A stretch of 64,000 nt of DNA from Flavobacterium shii (GTDB taxonomy: Bacteria; Bacteroidota; Bacteroidia; Flavobacteriales; Flavobacteriaceae). The translations under genes were made by a program, and so were the position numbers. The stretch's first letter is position 1. Each line of letters opens with the position of its first letter. Under the pieces are notes generated by a model. It was not told the origin of the DNA and did no database searches. It saw only the letters and a list, made by a program, of their open reading frames with translations. Below, one piece after another: positions 1 to 8,500 of this stretch. The stretch lies in NCBI RefSeq assembly GCF_025847235.1, contig NZ_JAOZEW010000002.1:248001-312000 (forward strand). The letters are read 5' to 3'.

Positions 1-1
1 T

Positions 2-277
2 GATGATAGTAATAACTATCTCATAAAACCTACCAAAACAATAGAAATGAGTGAGGTAGTTAATAATTCAATTATAGTAACAAAAAACCATAAATGGGGT
101 TTGATAGATTTTAGTATGCGGACTATTTTACCAATTGTATATGATTCTTTAAAGCATTATAGATTACAAGCCTATCTTCATGCTAAAAAAGATGAATATT
201 ATTATCATTTTACACTTGACGGCAAACTAATAAAGAAGTATAGTTTTGAAAATAAAAAAAAATCATTGATAGATTAA
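2..277 (+). CDS. WG-repeat protein, 5'-partial
   Basis: The frame is open from base 2, before the first ATG at 47, so this is probably the C-terminal end of a gene that starts outside the window. The segment KNHKWGLIDF is a typical WG beta-repeat core, and a second weaker unit (ILPIVYDSL) follows. WG-repeat proteins are often cell-surface or effector-like proteins of unknown role. The gene ends about 225 bp before the primase-like gene and has no visible link to the mobilisation genes. If the ATG at 47 were used the product would be 76 residues. No function can be assigned. Confidence 0.5.
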   Translation, partial: DDSNNYLIKPTKTIEMSEVVNNSIIVTKNHKWGLIDFSMRTILPIVYDSLKHYRLQAYLHAKKDEYYYHFTLDGKLIKKYSFENKKKSLID

Positions 278-501
278 TAAAATTAGAAAATCCAAATATA
301 TGAGCTTTTATCAAGTCTGATTTCGGTTTGGGATGCAGACGAAAAAAACATGTTTTTCTTGATTAACTTAGTATCTTACTGGAAGATAAAAATGAATTCC
401 AAACCATAACCCTGTCATGGACATAATATATCCATGTTAGGTTTTACATTTTTTTCTTGTTTAACTTTGTAGGTTGGCAGAAGAATAAATTTGAAAAATG
501 T

Positions 502-1407
502 ATGGATATGGATTTTAGAAAAAAATGGCTCTCAACTGAGGAAGCTAAAAAAATTGATATAACCAATTATTTATCTTTATTGGGATACAATCCTACTAAA
601 GTCATAAATGTAGATTTTTGGTATAGTTCTCCACTACGGGACGAAAACACTCCCTCTTTCAAAGTTAATCAAAAACTGAATCTATGGTTTGACCATGGTC
701 TTGGTAAAGGTGGTAATTTAATTGATTTTGGTATACTGTATCATAACTGTACTGTTAGCGAATTTCTAGAAAAAGTCAATATTAATTTTTCACTTCAACA
801 GCCTGCATTTGTACATCCAAATAAAAATATTGGAACAGATCCTAAAATCAAAATACTAGAGAATTTTCCACTTACTTCTCCTGTACTTTTAAGATATCTT
901 GAAGAAAGAAAAATACCTATTGAAATTGCAGAACAATTCTGTATTGAAGTTCGTTATGAACTAAATGATACAAATTATTACGGAATTGGTTTTAAAAACA
1001 ATTCAGGAGGTTATGAAATCCGTAATCCTTATTTCAAAAACAGTAGTTCTCCAAAAGATATTACGACCATAAATAATGGTTCTGAACAAGCGTTAGTCTT
1101 TGAAGGATTCATAGACTTTCTATCCTATAAAACGACTACCAAAAACCTTCCCGAAAACGCTCAGGATTTTGTTGTTTTAAATTCTGTTTCTTTTTTTGAA
1201 AGAGCACGTCCTTTTATGGAATATCATAAACATATTCGACTTTATCTTGATAGGGACTTAACAGGAATTACTTGCACCGAGCGTGCACTTTCTTTGAGTT
1301 CTAAATACAAAGATGAAAGCATGCTTTACAAAAACCACAATGATTTTAACGACTGGATTATGAATCCTGCTAAAGCTCCCAAAAAATCTTTAGGACGTAG
1401 ATTATAA
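502..1407 (+). CDS. Toprim/CHC2-type primase-like protein of a mobile element
   Basis: The product (about 301 residues from ATG 502) resembles the small Toprim-domain primase-like proteins carried next to mob genes in Bacteroidota elements. The N-terminal part holds the segment SPLRDENTPSFKVN and then WFDHGLGKGGNLIDF, the usual CHC2-like zinc-finger/primase entry region, although few cysteines remain. The C-terminal part shows the Toprim pattern: LVFEGFIDFLSY (catalytic Glu of the EG motif) and IRLYLDRDLTG (DxD-like). The frame is open back to a TTG at 457, but ATG 502 or 508 (MDMDF) is the likelier start. It probably helps replicate the element after transfer; this is inferred from family and context. 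Confidence 0.75.
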   Translation: MDMDFRKKWLSTEEAKKIDITNYLSLLGYNPTKVINVDFWYSSPLRDENTPSFKVNQKLNLWFDHGLGKGGNLIDFGILYHNCTVSEFLEKVNINFSLQQPAFVHPNKNIGTDPKIKILENFPLTSPVLLRYLEERKIPIEIAEQFCIEVRYELNDTNYYGIGFKNNSGGYEIRNPYFKNSSSPKDITTINNGSEQALVFEGFIDFLSYKTTTKNLPENAQDFVVLNSVSFFERARPFMEYHKHIRLYLDRDLTGITCTERALSLSSKYKDESMLYKNHNDFNDWIMNPAKAPKKSLGRRL

Positions 1408-1500
1408 AAATCGCTCACAACTTATTTACGGTTTCAATGACAGTGAATTTTTGAGCAGTCACTGAAAAATTGAAAAACTAAAGAACGTAAAAAAAGTTAA

Positions 1501-1560
1501 AACAGTGCAACGTTCCTGCACTCAGCAAGATGTATGGTTGTCGGACAACCAGATCTTGCT
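1501..1560 (+). other. candidate oriT: nested inverted repeats upstream of mobC
   Basis: The gap between the primase-like gene and mobC holds three inverted repeats. AGTGCA (1504-1509) pairs with TGCACT (1517-1522) over a 7 nt loop. AGCAAGAT (1524-1531) pairs with ATCTTGCT (1553-1560). Nested inside it, TGGTTGTC (1535-1542) pairs with GACAACCA (1544-1551) around a single G. This is the most GC-rich and structured stretch of the gap and lies 75 bp before mobC, where the origin of transfer of a MOB cassette is usually found. The nic site itself cannot be placed from sequence alone. Confidence 0.55.
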
Positions 1561-1633
1561 GCCTCATACTCGGAACTCGTGGGCAGTGAAACTAAAAGGA
1601 TAAAAAAGAGTTTGATAACAATGAAATTGAAAG

Positions 1634-2029
1634 ATGATGGAAAGAGAAAATTCAAACAGAACACGCAAAATTACTTTGCGACTGACAGCAGAAGAATATG
1701 TGAAAATTGAGCAGAAATGGAAGATTAGTACTTGCCGTAAGCTTAGTGATTATTTGCGTAAGCATCTATTCGACAAGAGTATTACAACTACTTACAGGAA
1801 TCAATCTTTGGATGATTTTATAGAAGAAACAATAGTACTTCGTAAGGAGTTAAACGCTATTGGAATTAATTTAAATCAGACAGTGAAAAAACTGCACACG
1901 TTACAACAAATTCCCGAATTTAAAGTCTGGATTATCAGTTTTGAAATTGATAAAAAAATAATAAATGATAAGATAGATTTGATTGGAAGACACACCTCCA
2001 AAATTACAGACAAATGGTTGCAATCATAA
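1634..2029 (+). CDS. mobC: MobC-like mobilisation accessory protein
   Basis: The 131-residue basic protein begins with a ribbon-helix-helix-like stretch (RTRKITLRLTAEEYVKIEQKW, then ISTCRKLSDYLRKHLF). The second half carries the helix LRKELNAIGINLNQTVKKL, the hallmark of MobC relaxosome proteins. Such proteins bind oriT and help the relaxase open the DNA. The stop codon lies 16 bp inside the downstream relaxase gene, so the two are translationally coupled, and the candidate oriT lies just upstream. There are two consecutive ATG codons at 1634; either could be used. Confidence 0.85.
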   Translation: MMERENSNRTRKITLRLTAEEYVKIEQKWKISTCRKLSDYLRKHLFDKSITTTYRNQSLDDFIEETIVLRKELNAIGINLNQTVKKLHTLQQIPEFKVWIISFEIDKKIINDKIDLIGRHTSKITDKWLQS

Positions 2030-3285
2030 AATCAACACATTCAATCAGAAGTGTTTTTTATTACAATGAGAACAAAGTAAAAATAGGTGTAGCTGAGTGT
2101 ATCGCAGCTGGAAACTATCCTACTTACGTCGATAAAATGACAGATATTATGAAGCTTAATCGCTTTATAAAACGAGCCGAATTAAACGAAAATGTAAAAT
2201 GCAATACGCTACATATTTCGTTGAATTTTGACCCATCTGAAAATCATTCTAAAGAAAAGCTAATAACTATTGCAGACAGCTATATGGAGAAAATCGGTTT
2301 TGGTGAACAGCCTTATTTGGTATATCAACATAACGATACGAAGCACCAACATTTACATGTGGTTACTGTAAATATCGAAAAGGATGGAAAACGAATAGAC
2401 TTACACAATATAGGCATGAGAAAATCAGAACCTGCCAGAAAGGAGATTGAAGAATATTTTGGATTGGTTAAAGCAGAGGGAAGAAAAAAGCAAGAAGAAT
2501 TTGGTTTAGAACCTATTTCAATAGGAAGCATTCAATACGGAAAGGTTGTATCAAAGAAAGCTATATTCAATGTTCTTAATACAGTTGTGAACCATTACAA
2601 ATATGGTAGTCTTGCAGAACTTAATGCAGCCCTTAAACAATACAATGTAATGGCTGATCGTGGTGGTGAAGATTCTAAAATGTTTTTAGCTAGAGGATTG
2701 GTTTATCATATATTGAACGCAAAAGGCAAACCAATTGGTGTTCCAATTAAAGCGAGTAGTTTTTACACTAAACCAACTTTAAAATTTTTAGAAGAGAAAT
2801 TTAAGATCAATGAGATTAGAAATATGTCCGATAAATCAAGGGTGAAAAATGTTATTGATATGGCATTGTTACGAGAACCTATATTGCCCTTGACTGAACT
2901 AGCAAGAAGATTGCAAAAAGAAGGAATCAGTACCGTTTTTAGAAAAAGCACAGAGGGCTTGCTATATGGTATTACCTATGTTGACCACACTACAAAAAAT
3001 GTTTTTAACGGCAGTAGTTTGGGTAAACAATACAGCGCAAAAGCTATTGAAGAACGATGCGGATTAAAGGTTGCGGGTGAAGAAAAAAGAAATCAGATTT
3101 ATGATAAGCCTCGTTCTAAAAAATTATTGATTGATGACCTTCAATATCAAAAAGATTCGCTTACTATTCCTGATTTGGTTAAAGCATTGGATATAATTAT
3201 GAGGGCTGAATATTCGTCTGATTATTTATCGAATCAATTGAAAAACAAAAGAAAGAAGAAAATGAGAAGAGGATTATCTAATTAA
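2014..3285 (+). CDS. MobB-type relaxase / mobilisation nuclease
   Basis: The 423-residue protein has the relaxase/mobilisation nuclease domain in its first 150 residues. The metal-binding motif III is clear at about residues 106-115 (HNDTKHQHLH, followed by VVTVN). The first Tyr-bearing stretch (HSIRSVFYYNENKV, residues 9-22) is the probable nicking motif. The C-terminal third is basic and ends KNKRKKKMRRG, consistent with DNA binding. It should nick oriT and lead the strand into a recipient. No coupling protein or type IV secretion gene is visible here, so the element looks mobilisable rather than self-transmissible within this window. Confidence 0.88.
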   Translation: MVAIIKSTHSIRSVFYYNENKVKIGVAECIAAGNYPTYVDKMTDIMKLNRFIKRAELNENVKCNTLHISLNFDPSENHSKEKLITIADSYMEKIGFGEQPYLVYQHNDTKHQHLHVVTVNIEKDGKRIDLHNIGMRKSEPARKEIEEYFGLVKAEGRKKQEEFGLEPISIGSIQYGKVVSKKAIFNVLNTVVNHYKYGSLAELNAALKQYNVMADRGGEDSKMFLARGLVYHILNAKGKPIGVPIKASSFYTKPTLKFLEEKFKINEIRNMSDKSRVKNVIDMALLREPILPLTELARRLQKEGISTVFRKSTEGLLYGITYVDHTTKNVFNGSSLGKQYSAKAIEERCGLKVAGEEKRNQIYDKPRSKKLLIDDLQYQKDSLTIPDLVKALDIIMRAEYSSDYLSNQLKNKRKKKMRRGLSN

Positions 3286-3452
3286 GTTATAGATTTTTTT
3301 ACAGTATCAACTAAACGACAACGCTTTTCAAGACAACTCAATTAATAATTAAATTTTATTAGTAATCTTTTTTTAAAATAGGGGGGACAATCTCGTAGTA
3401 GTAGTAACTTGAAAAAATACTGCTAAACACGAAATAGTATTACTAAATACAC

Positions 3453-3467
3453 ATTGAAATTTTCAAT
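3453..3467. promoter_or_regulatory. 15 bp perfect palindrome upstream of the defence operon
   Basis: ATTGAAA (3453-3459) and TTTCAAT (3461-3467) flank a single T. It sits 60 bp upstream of the best -7 box of the operon, so it could be an operator. The region is very AT-rich, which lowers the weight of a 15 bp palindrome. No regulator gene lies next to it. Confidence 0.3.
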
Positions 3468-3526
3468 ATTTTATATTTTTGAATAGTTCTACAATAAAAT
3501 AAATTTACTTATTTGATTTATTTATG

Positions 3527-3534
3527 TATATTTG
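3527..3534 (+). promoter_or_regulatory. Bacteroidota -7 box of the type I RM operon
   Basis: TATATTTG matches TAnnTTTG exactly and lies 35 bp upstream of the first operon gene. No TTG is found at the usual 17-23 nt upstream distance; TTG at 3513-3515 is too close. The match is therefore only half of the consensus. Confidence 0.4.
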
Positions 3535-3568
3535 CATTATAAATGAATAACATTACAAAAATAATGCA

Positions 3569-4126
3569 ATGAAAATTAAGTTAAAAGAAATAGCAAATAT
3601 TCAGTTTGGTTACTATGGTCAACCCAGTAAAAATGGCACTATTCCATATTTGCAAGCCAAACATTTTAATGAATTTGGGCAATATACCATAGATAATGAT
3701 ACTTTTTTGGAAGAGGATTCAAAATCGATAACAAATTTATTACAAAATGAAGATATTCTTTTTGCAGCAAAAGGATTTCGTTTTTTTGCATCATTGTATA
3801 GAGAAGAACTTGGTAAAGCTGTTGCGTCTTCTATATTTTTTATTTTACGTACTGATAAAACTAGAATTATCCCAGCTTATTTGGTTTCAGTACTTAATCT
3901 ACCAAAAAATTTACTGCACTTTCAGCAATCAGGTGCTGGGAGTTCTATTCCTTCAATTCGTAAAAACGAGTTAGCAGACTTTAGCTTTAATTTAATACCA
4001 TTAGAAGAACAACAAAAAGTTGTAGCATTACAAGAACTATATCTAAAAGATATTGAGCTTACAAATGCCTTAGTCAAAGAGAAACAAAAATTATTTCAAA
4101 CAACAATTTCAACAATTATAAAATAA
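3569..4126 (+). CDS. half-size type I restriction specificity protein (single TRD)
   Basis: The 185-residue protein looks like one target-recognition half of HsdS: an N-terminal TRD opening (KLKEIANIQFGY) and the conserved region IPLEEQQKVVALQELYLKDIELTNALVKEKQKLF, which forms the helical spacer. A normal HsdS has two such halves and is about 400 residues, as in the gene at 5908. The TRD is not an obvious copy of either TRD of that gene. Two half subunits can in principle pair to recognise a symmetric site. It is separated from hsdM by a small ORF and shares its orientation. It could be an alternative specificity protein or a truncated remnant; it is intact as a reading frame. Confidence 0.75.
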   Translation: MKIKLKEIANIQFGYYGQPSKNGTIPYLQAKHFNEFGQYTIDNDTFLEEDSKSITNLLQNEDILFAAKGFRFFASLYREELGKAVASSIFFILRTDKTRIIPAYLVSVLNLPKNLLHFQQSGAGSSIPSIRKNELADFSFNLIPLEEQQKVVALQELYLKDIELTNALVKEKQKLFQTTISTIIK

Positions 4127-4133
4127 TCACAAG

Positions 4134-4352
4134 ATGACAAAAATAAAAAATGATGCTCCAGGAATGAGAGGGGACAGAAGCAGAAATGACAACGAAGAAT
4201 TAAGACAAAAAAGAAGTGATACACACATAGGAACTATCGAACAAAAGTATAACATTGATCTGAATGTAAGAAGCGATATGCATTTGGGTACTTATTTAGA
4301 AAAAAACGATATTGCTTCTTTAAATGATTTAGTAAATAACAATAAAAAATAA
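4134..4352 (+). CDS. small hypothetical protein with duplicated RSDxHxGT motif
   Basis: A 72-residue, highly charged protein lies 7 bp after the half-hsdS and 21 bp before hsdM. Its middle repeats itself: RSDTHIGTIEQKYNID (about residues 27-42) and RSDMHLGTYLEKNDIA (about residues 46-61) share R-S-D-x-H-[IL]-G-T-x-x-x-K. The N-terminus is rich in Arg, Asp and Asn and probably disordered. There is no signal peptide or membrane segment. I do not recognise an assigned function. Its position points to a role with the modification subunits, for instance as a modulator or DNA-mimic-like partner, but this is only inference. Confidence 0.6.
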   Translation: MTKIKNDAPGMRGDRSRNDNEELRQKRSDTHIGTIEQKYNIDLNVRSDMHLGTYLEKNDIASLNDLVNNNKK

Positions 4353-4373
4353 TAGCTCCAAAAAATAACCACT

Positions 4374-5906
4374 ATGGCAGAGAATAAAATTACTCAAAAG
4401 GAAATCAATAATATTGTTTGGAAAGCTTGTGATACTTTACGTCCAGTAATGGGAAGTGAACAATACAAAGATTATATACTTACACTATTGTTTATAAAAT
4501 ATCTATCTGATGTTTGGAAAGATAAGGTAGAACAATATCGTATTAAGTATCCAGATAATGAAGAAATGGTAAAACGTCAATTACAAAGAGAGCGTTTTAT
4601 ATTACCAGAAATAAGCAATTTTGATCACCTATTCCAAAACCGAAACGAACCTAACATTGGAGAAATTATCGATATAGGATTAACAGCTTTAGAGGATGCC
4701 AACCGTTCTAAATTAGCAATGGTATTCCGTAGTATTTCTTTCAATTCTGAAACCGTTTTTGGTCAAACCAAACAGCGTAATGCTATTATGAAAAACTTAT
4801 TAGTAGATTTTTCAGAACTGGATTTGCAACCATCACACTTAAAAAATAATGATGTCATTGGAGATAGTTATGAATTTTTAATCTCAAAATTTGCTGGAGA
4901 AAGTGGTAAAAAATCCGGAGAGTTTTACACGCCAAGCGAAGTCAGTACACTATTAGCAAAACTACTAGATCCACAACCCGGTAACAGAATGTGTGATCCC
5001 ACCGCAGGATCAGGCTCTCTGTTGATTAAAATGGCAGATGAAATTGAGGGTAAAAATTATTCACTTTACGGACAAGAAAATAACGGTAGTACTTGGGCAT
5101 TATGCCGTATGAATATGTTTTTGCATGAACAAGACAGTGCCACTATAGAATGGGGAGATACTATTAATAATCCAAAACTATTGGAAAATGACAAATTGAT
5201 GAAATTCCATATTGTGGGTGCCAATCCGCCTTTTTCGCTTGACAAATGGGGAGCCGATACAGCTGCCTCCGACCAGTTTAACCGTTTCCATAGAGGAATT
5301 CCTCCAAAGAGCAAAGGAGATTATGCTTTTATAAGTCACATGATAGAAACCACCTATGAAGATGTGGGTAAAGTGGGGGTGATTGTTCCACATGGTGTGT
5401 TGTTTCGTAGCAGTAGCGAAGGACAAATTCGTAAAAAACTAATTGACGAAAATTTATTAGAAGCTGTTATTGGTTTACCTGCCAACCTATTTTTTGGCAC
5501 AGGAATTCCAGCAGCTATATTAATTTTCAATAGAGGAAAAGGAAGTAATAAAGATATTTTATTTATTGATGCCAGTCGAGAATTTGAGAATGGTAAAAAT
5601 CAAAATAAGTTAAGAGAAATTGATATTGAGCATATTGTAACAGCATTCAAGACATTTAAATCAGTTACTCCTTTAATTTCCGAAAAAGGAGCTATAGTAG
5701 AAGATAAATATAGCTACCGTGCTACTATTGCTGACATTATAGAAAACGATTACAACCTTAATATTCCTCGTTATGTAGATACATTTGAAGAAGAGGAAGA
5801 AATAGATATTAAAGCCACGCATAATAATATTACTGAATTGAAGAAACAACTAACCGAAGTAGAAAACCAGATGGAAAACTACTTGAAAGAGTTAAATCTT
5901 ATTTAA
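4374..5906 (+). CDS. hsdM: type I restriction-modification DNA methyltransferase subunit M
   Basis: The 510-residue protein has the HsdM N-terminal helical domain (residues 1-140), then the N6-adenine methyltransferase core. The AdoMet-binding motif I is DPTAGSGSLL (208-217), and the catalytic motif IV is NPPF (284-287). The pattern SGEFYTPSEV (181-190) just before motif I is standard for HsdM. The C-terminus is a coiled-coil helix (ELKKQLTEVENQMENYLKEL) that normally packs on HsdS. Stop and next start are 1 bp apart (TAA-T-ATG), indicating coupled synthesis with hsdS. Together they methylate adenine in a bipartite site. Confidence 0.95.
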   Translation: MAENKITQKEINNIVWKACDTLRPVMGSEQYKDYILTLLFIKYLSDVWKDKVEQYRIKYPDNEEMVKRQLQRERFILPEISNFDHLFQNRNEPNIGEIIDIGLTALEDANRSKLAMVFRSISFNSETVFGQTKQRNAIMKNLLVDFSELDLQPSHLKNNDVIGDSYEFLISKFAGESGKKSGEFYTPSEVSTLLAKLLDPQPGNRMCDPTAGSGSLLIKMADEIEGKNYSLYGQENNGSTWALCRMNMFLHEQDSATIEWGDTINNPKLLENDKLMKFHIVGANPPFSLDKWGADTAASDQFNRFHRGIPPKSKGDYAFISHMIETTYEDVGKVGVIVPHGVLFRSSSEGQIRKKLIDENLLEAVIGLPANLFFGTGIPAAILIFNRGKGSNKDILFIDASREFENGKNQNKLREIDIEHIVTAFKTFKSVTPLISEKGAIVEDKYSYRATIADIIENDYNLNIPRYVDTFEEEEEIDIKATHNNITELKKQLTEVENQMENYLKELNLI

Positions 5907-5907
5907 T

Positions 5908-7170
5908 ATGACTAAAAATATTAAATACATTGAAACAACAATCGGATTAATTCCTTCTGATTGGGAAGTAATTTCATTTGGTGATTTATTTGATTTCAAG
6001 AACGGAATTAATGCGTCAAAAGAATTCTATGGAGAAGGAGTGAAATTTATCAATGTTATGGAAGTTATTTATAATAATTACATAACAAATGATATGATAA
6101 AAGGAAGTGTAATCATCACAAAAAAACAATTAGATAATTACGCAGTAAATAAAGGGGATGTTTTATTTAATAGAACTTCCGAAACTCAATCTGAAGTTGG
6201 ATTATCAGCAGTTTATTTGAGTGATGAAAAAGTAGTTTTTGGTGGTTTTGTTATTCGCGGTGTTTCAAAAAATAACAAATTGAATTTAGATTTCAAAAAA
6301 TTCTGTTTTCTTTCAAAAACAGTTAGAAATCAAATTATTCAAAGTGGTCAAGGGGCAGTAAGGACAAATATAGGTCAAGGAGATTTACAAAAACTCTACC
6401 TCCCAATGCCTCCACTTCCTGAACAACAAAAAATTTCTTCAATATTATCTACTTGGGACGTAGCAATAGACAATTGCAAAGGAATTGTTGATAATCTAAA
6501 AATTAGAAATAATGGGTTGTCACAGCAGTTGCTTTCTGGAAAAATCAGGATGAAAGGTTTTGATAAAAAATGGAAAGTAAAAGTTATGAATGAATGTTTA
6601 AATTTTGCCCCCAGACCTATTTTAAAACCTACTGAAAATTATTTGGCACTAGGTTTAAGAAGTCACGGTAAAGGGATTTTTCATAAAAAGGATTTTGATC
6701 CAGCTTCTATTGCAATGGAAACAATGTACGAAGTAAAAGAAAATGATCTAATTATAAATATCACATTCGCTTGGGAACACGCAGTAGCAATAGTTAGTAA
6801 AAAAGATGAAGGAGGTTTGGTTTCACATCGATTTCCAACCTATACATTCAATTTTAAAAATGCAATACCTGAATATTTTAGACATTTTATTTTACAAAAA
6901 AGGTTCAAATTTTTATTGGAATTAATTTCTCCAGGTGGTGCAGGTCGAAACAGAGTAATGAGTAAAACAGATTTTCTAAAATTAGAAATTAAAATACCTG
7001 ATGTTGAGGAACAAAAAGTAATAGCAAACATTCTCGACAAAGCGACAGAAGAACTCAACCAACACCTACAAAAATTAAAAGCTTTACAGTTACAGAAAAA
7101 GGGCTTGATGCAACAGTTATTAACTGGTAAAATTAGAACCCTAGAGAAAAAACAACCAAACCAATATTAA
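5908..7170 (+). CDS. hsdS: type I restriction-modification specificity subunit S
   Basis: The 420-residue protein has the full two-TRD layout. TRD1 spans about residues 10-170 and ends with PPLPEQQKISSILSTWD; the central helix ends LSQQLLSGKIRMKGF (about 210). TRD2 spans about 215-370 and ends with IPDVEEQKVIANILDKA and then GLMQQLLTGKIR. The paired LLSGKIR/LLTGKIR repeats mark the ends of the two spacer helices. It determines the sequence recognised by the M and R subunits. The 3' end is partly duplicated as a decayed fragment near 9545-9645. Confidence 0.93.
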   Translation: MTKNIKYIETTIGLIPSDWEVISFGDLFDFKNGINASKEFYGEGVKFINVMEVIYNNYITNDMIKGSVIITKKQLDNYAVNKGDVLFNRTSETQSEVGLSAVYLSDEKVVFGGFVIRGVSKNNKLNLDFKKFCFLSKTVRNQIIQSGQGAVRTNIGQGDLQKLYLPMPPLPEQQKISSILSTWDVAIDNCKGIVDNLKIRNNGLSQQLLSGKIRMKGFDKKWKVKVMNECLNFAPRPILKPTENYLALGLRSHGKGIFHKKDFDPASIAMETMYEVKENDLIINITFAWEHAVAIVSKKDEGGLVSHRFPTYTFNFKNAIPEYFRHFILQKRFKFLLELISPGGAGRNRVMSKTDFLKLEIKIPDVEEQKVIANILDKATEELNQHLQKLKALQLQKKGLMQQLLTGKIRTLEKKQPNQY

Positions 7171-7173
7171 AAT

Positions 7174-8478
7174 ATGAATACATCTGAAACCTTCCAAGAA
7201 TTCCTAGGCAATATTAAAATTATAGATGATAAAGCGACTACAATATCTAGCAGATATGGTCGAATAACCAAGGGGTTAAATCAATATTTTCGTGATACAG
7301 AATCAACAACTGCAAATAGTTTACAGGTTGGCTCTTATGGTAGATATAGTGGAATTAAAGGTATTTCAGATTTAGATATGTTGTATATTATGCCTAATTC
7401 TAAGTGGAATGATTATAATAAAAGTGGTGGGCAATCAAAATTATTACAAGATACAAAAAAAGCAATTGAAAAAACATATTCTGCTTCAGATATAAAAGTG
7501 GACAGATGTGTTGTAACGGTAAGTTTTTCAGATGGTAGCCACATAGATATTCAGCCTGTTTTTGAAGTAGAATATCAAGATTATAAATATCCAGATACTT
7601 ATGGCGATGGATCGTGGAAGATTACAAAACCAAGAAAAGAAATGGATGCAATGTTGGAAGCAGAACCAAATAAGAATAGAAATCTCAGGAGACTTTGTAA
7701 GATGGCTAGGTCTTGGAAGAATAAACATGGTGTTTGCATGGGCGGATTGTTAATCGATACTTTAGCATATAATTTCTTAAATTCCACTACAAATTATGAT
7801 ACTAAAAGCTTTGCTTATTTTGATGAAATGAGTCGAGATTTTTTTGAATATTTATACGATCAACCTAAAGATCAGAAAGAGTATGGAGCTTTAGGGAGTA
7901 AACAACGTGTAAAAGTGAGAAAATCTTTTAGAAGAAAATCTAAAAAAGCGTATGACCTTGCTTGTAAAGCTATTGATGCTGCTTCGGATAAGACTAAACA
8001 TAATAAATGGCGAGATATTTACGGAAATGATTTCCCTAAATATCAAAACGAAGAAAGCGAAGCAAGAGCTCTTAATCTATCGTATAAAAGTAATGAGGAA
8101 TATATAGAAAATTTATATCCTATTGAAATCAGATACAATCTTGAGATTGATTGTGAAGTTAAACAAAATGGTTTTAGGGAGGGTCTCCTAAGAGATTATT
8201 TAAGAAAAAAGTATCCTTTGTTAAGTGGCAAATCACTTCGATTTTTCATTTCAGAAATAAATATACCACATCCATATATTGTAAAATGGAAAGTCACAAA
8301 CAGAGGAAATGAAGCAATTAAAAGAAATTGTATTAGAGGACAAATTACTAACGATTTTGGAAGTGAACAAATAATTGAAACTACCAATTTTAATGGTGAA
8401 CATTATGTTGAGTGTTATATTATTAAGAACAACATAGTAGTAGCAAAAGATTCAATTGACGTACCTATTTCAGCATAA
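7174..8478 (+). CDS. CD-NTase (CBASS-type cyclic nucleotide synthase) with C-terminal sensor domain
   Basis: The 434-residue protein is a nucleotidyltransferase of the SMODS/CD-NTase class. The NTase signature is GSYGR (53-57), followed by D66-x-D68 (SDLDML) and the third acidic residue D125 (HIDIQPVF), so the catalytic triad is intact. The C-terminal part (about 305-434), including PHPYIVKWKVTNRGNEA and HYVECYIIKNN, matches the adenylyl/guanylyl-and-SMODS C-terminal sensor domain. Such enzymes sense infection and make cyclic or linear nucleotides that activate an effector. The gene starts 3 bp after hsdS stops, and a SLATT membrane protein follows, giving a two-gene signalling unit inside a restriction operon. 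No Cap2/Cap3 ancillary genes are present. Confidence 0.88.
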   Translation: MNTSETFQEFLGNIKIIDDKATTISSRYGRITKGLNQYFRDTESTTANSLQVGSYGRYSGIKGISDLDMLYIMPNSKWNDYNKSGGQSKLLQDTKKAIEKTYSASDIKVDRCVVTVSFSDGSHIDIQPVFEVEYQDYKYPDTYGDGSWKITKPRKEMDAMLEAEPNKNRNLRRLCKMARSWKNKHGVCMGGLLIDTLAYNFLNSTTNYDTKSFAYFDEMSRDFFEYLYDQPKDQKEYGALGSKQRVKVRKSFRRKSKKAYDLACKAIDAASDKTKHNKWRDIYGNDFPKYQNEESEARALNLSYKSNEEYIENLYPIEIRYNLEIDCEVKQNGFREGLLRDYLRKKYPLLSGKSLRFFISEINIPHPYIVKWKVTNRGNEAIKRNCIRGQITNDFGSEQIIETTNFNGEHYVECYIIKNNIVVAKDSIDVPISA

Positions 8479-8500
8479 TTTTATAAAAAAAGAACAAGCT

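Noticed and set aside
457..501. TTG start of the primase-like gene at 457
   Set aside because: The first 15 codons show no family similarity, and two ATG codons follow at 502 and 508.
8456..8500. N-terminal extension of the SLATT gene
   Set aside because: It would overlap the CD-NTase end, and the ATG at 8501 gives the normal family start.
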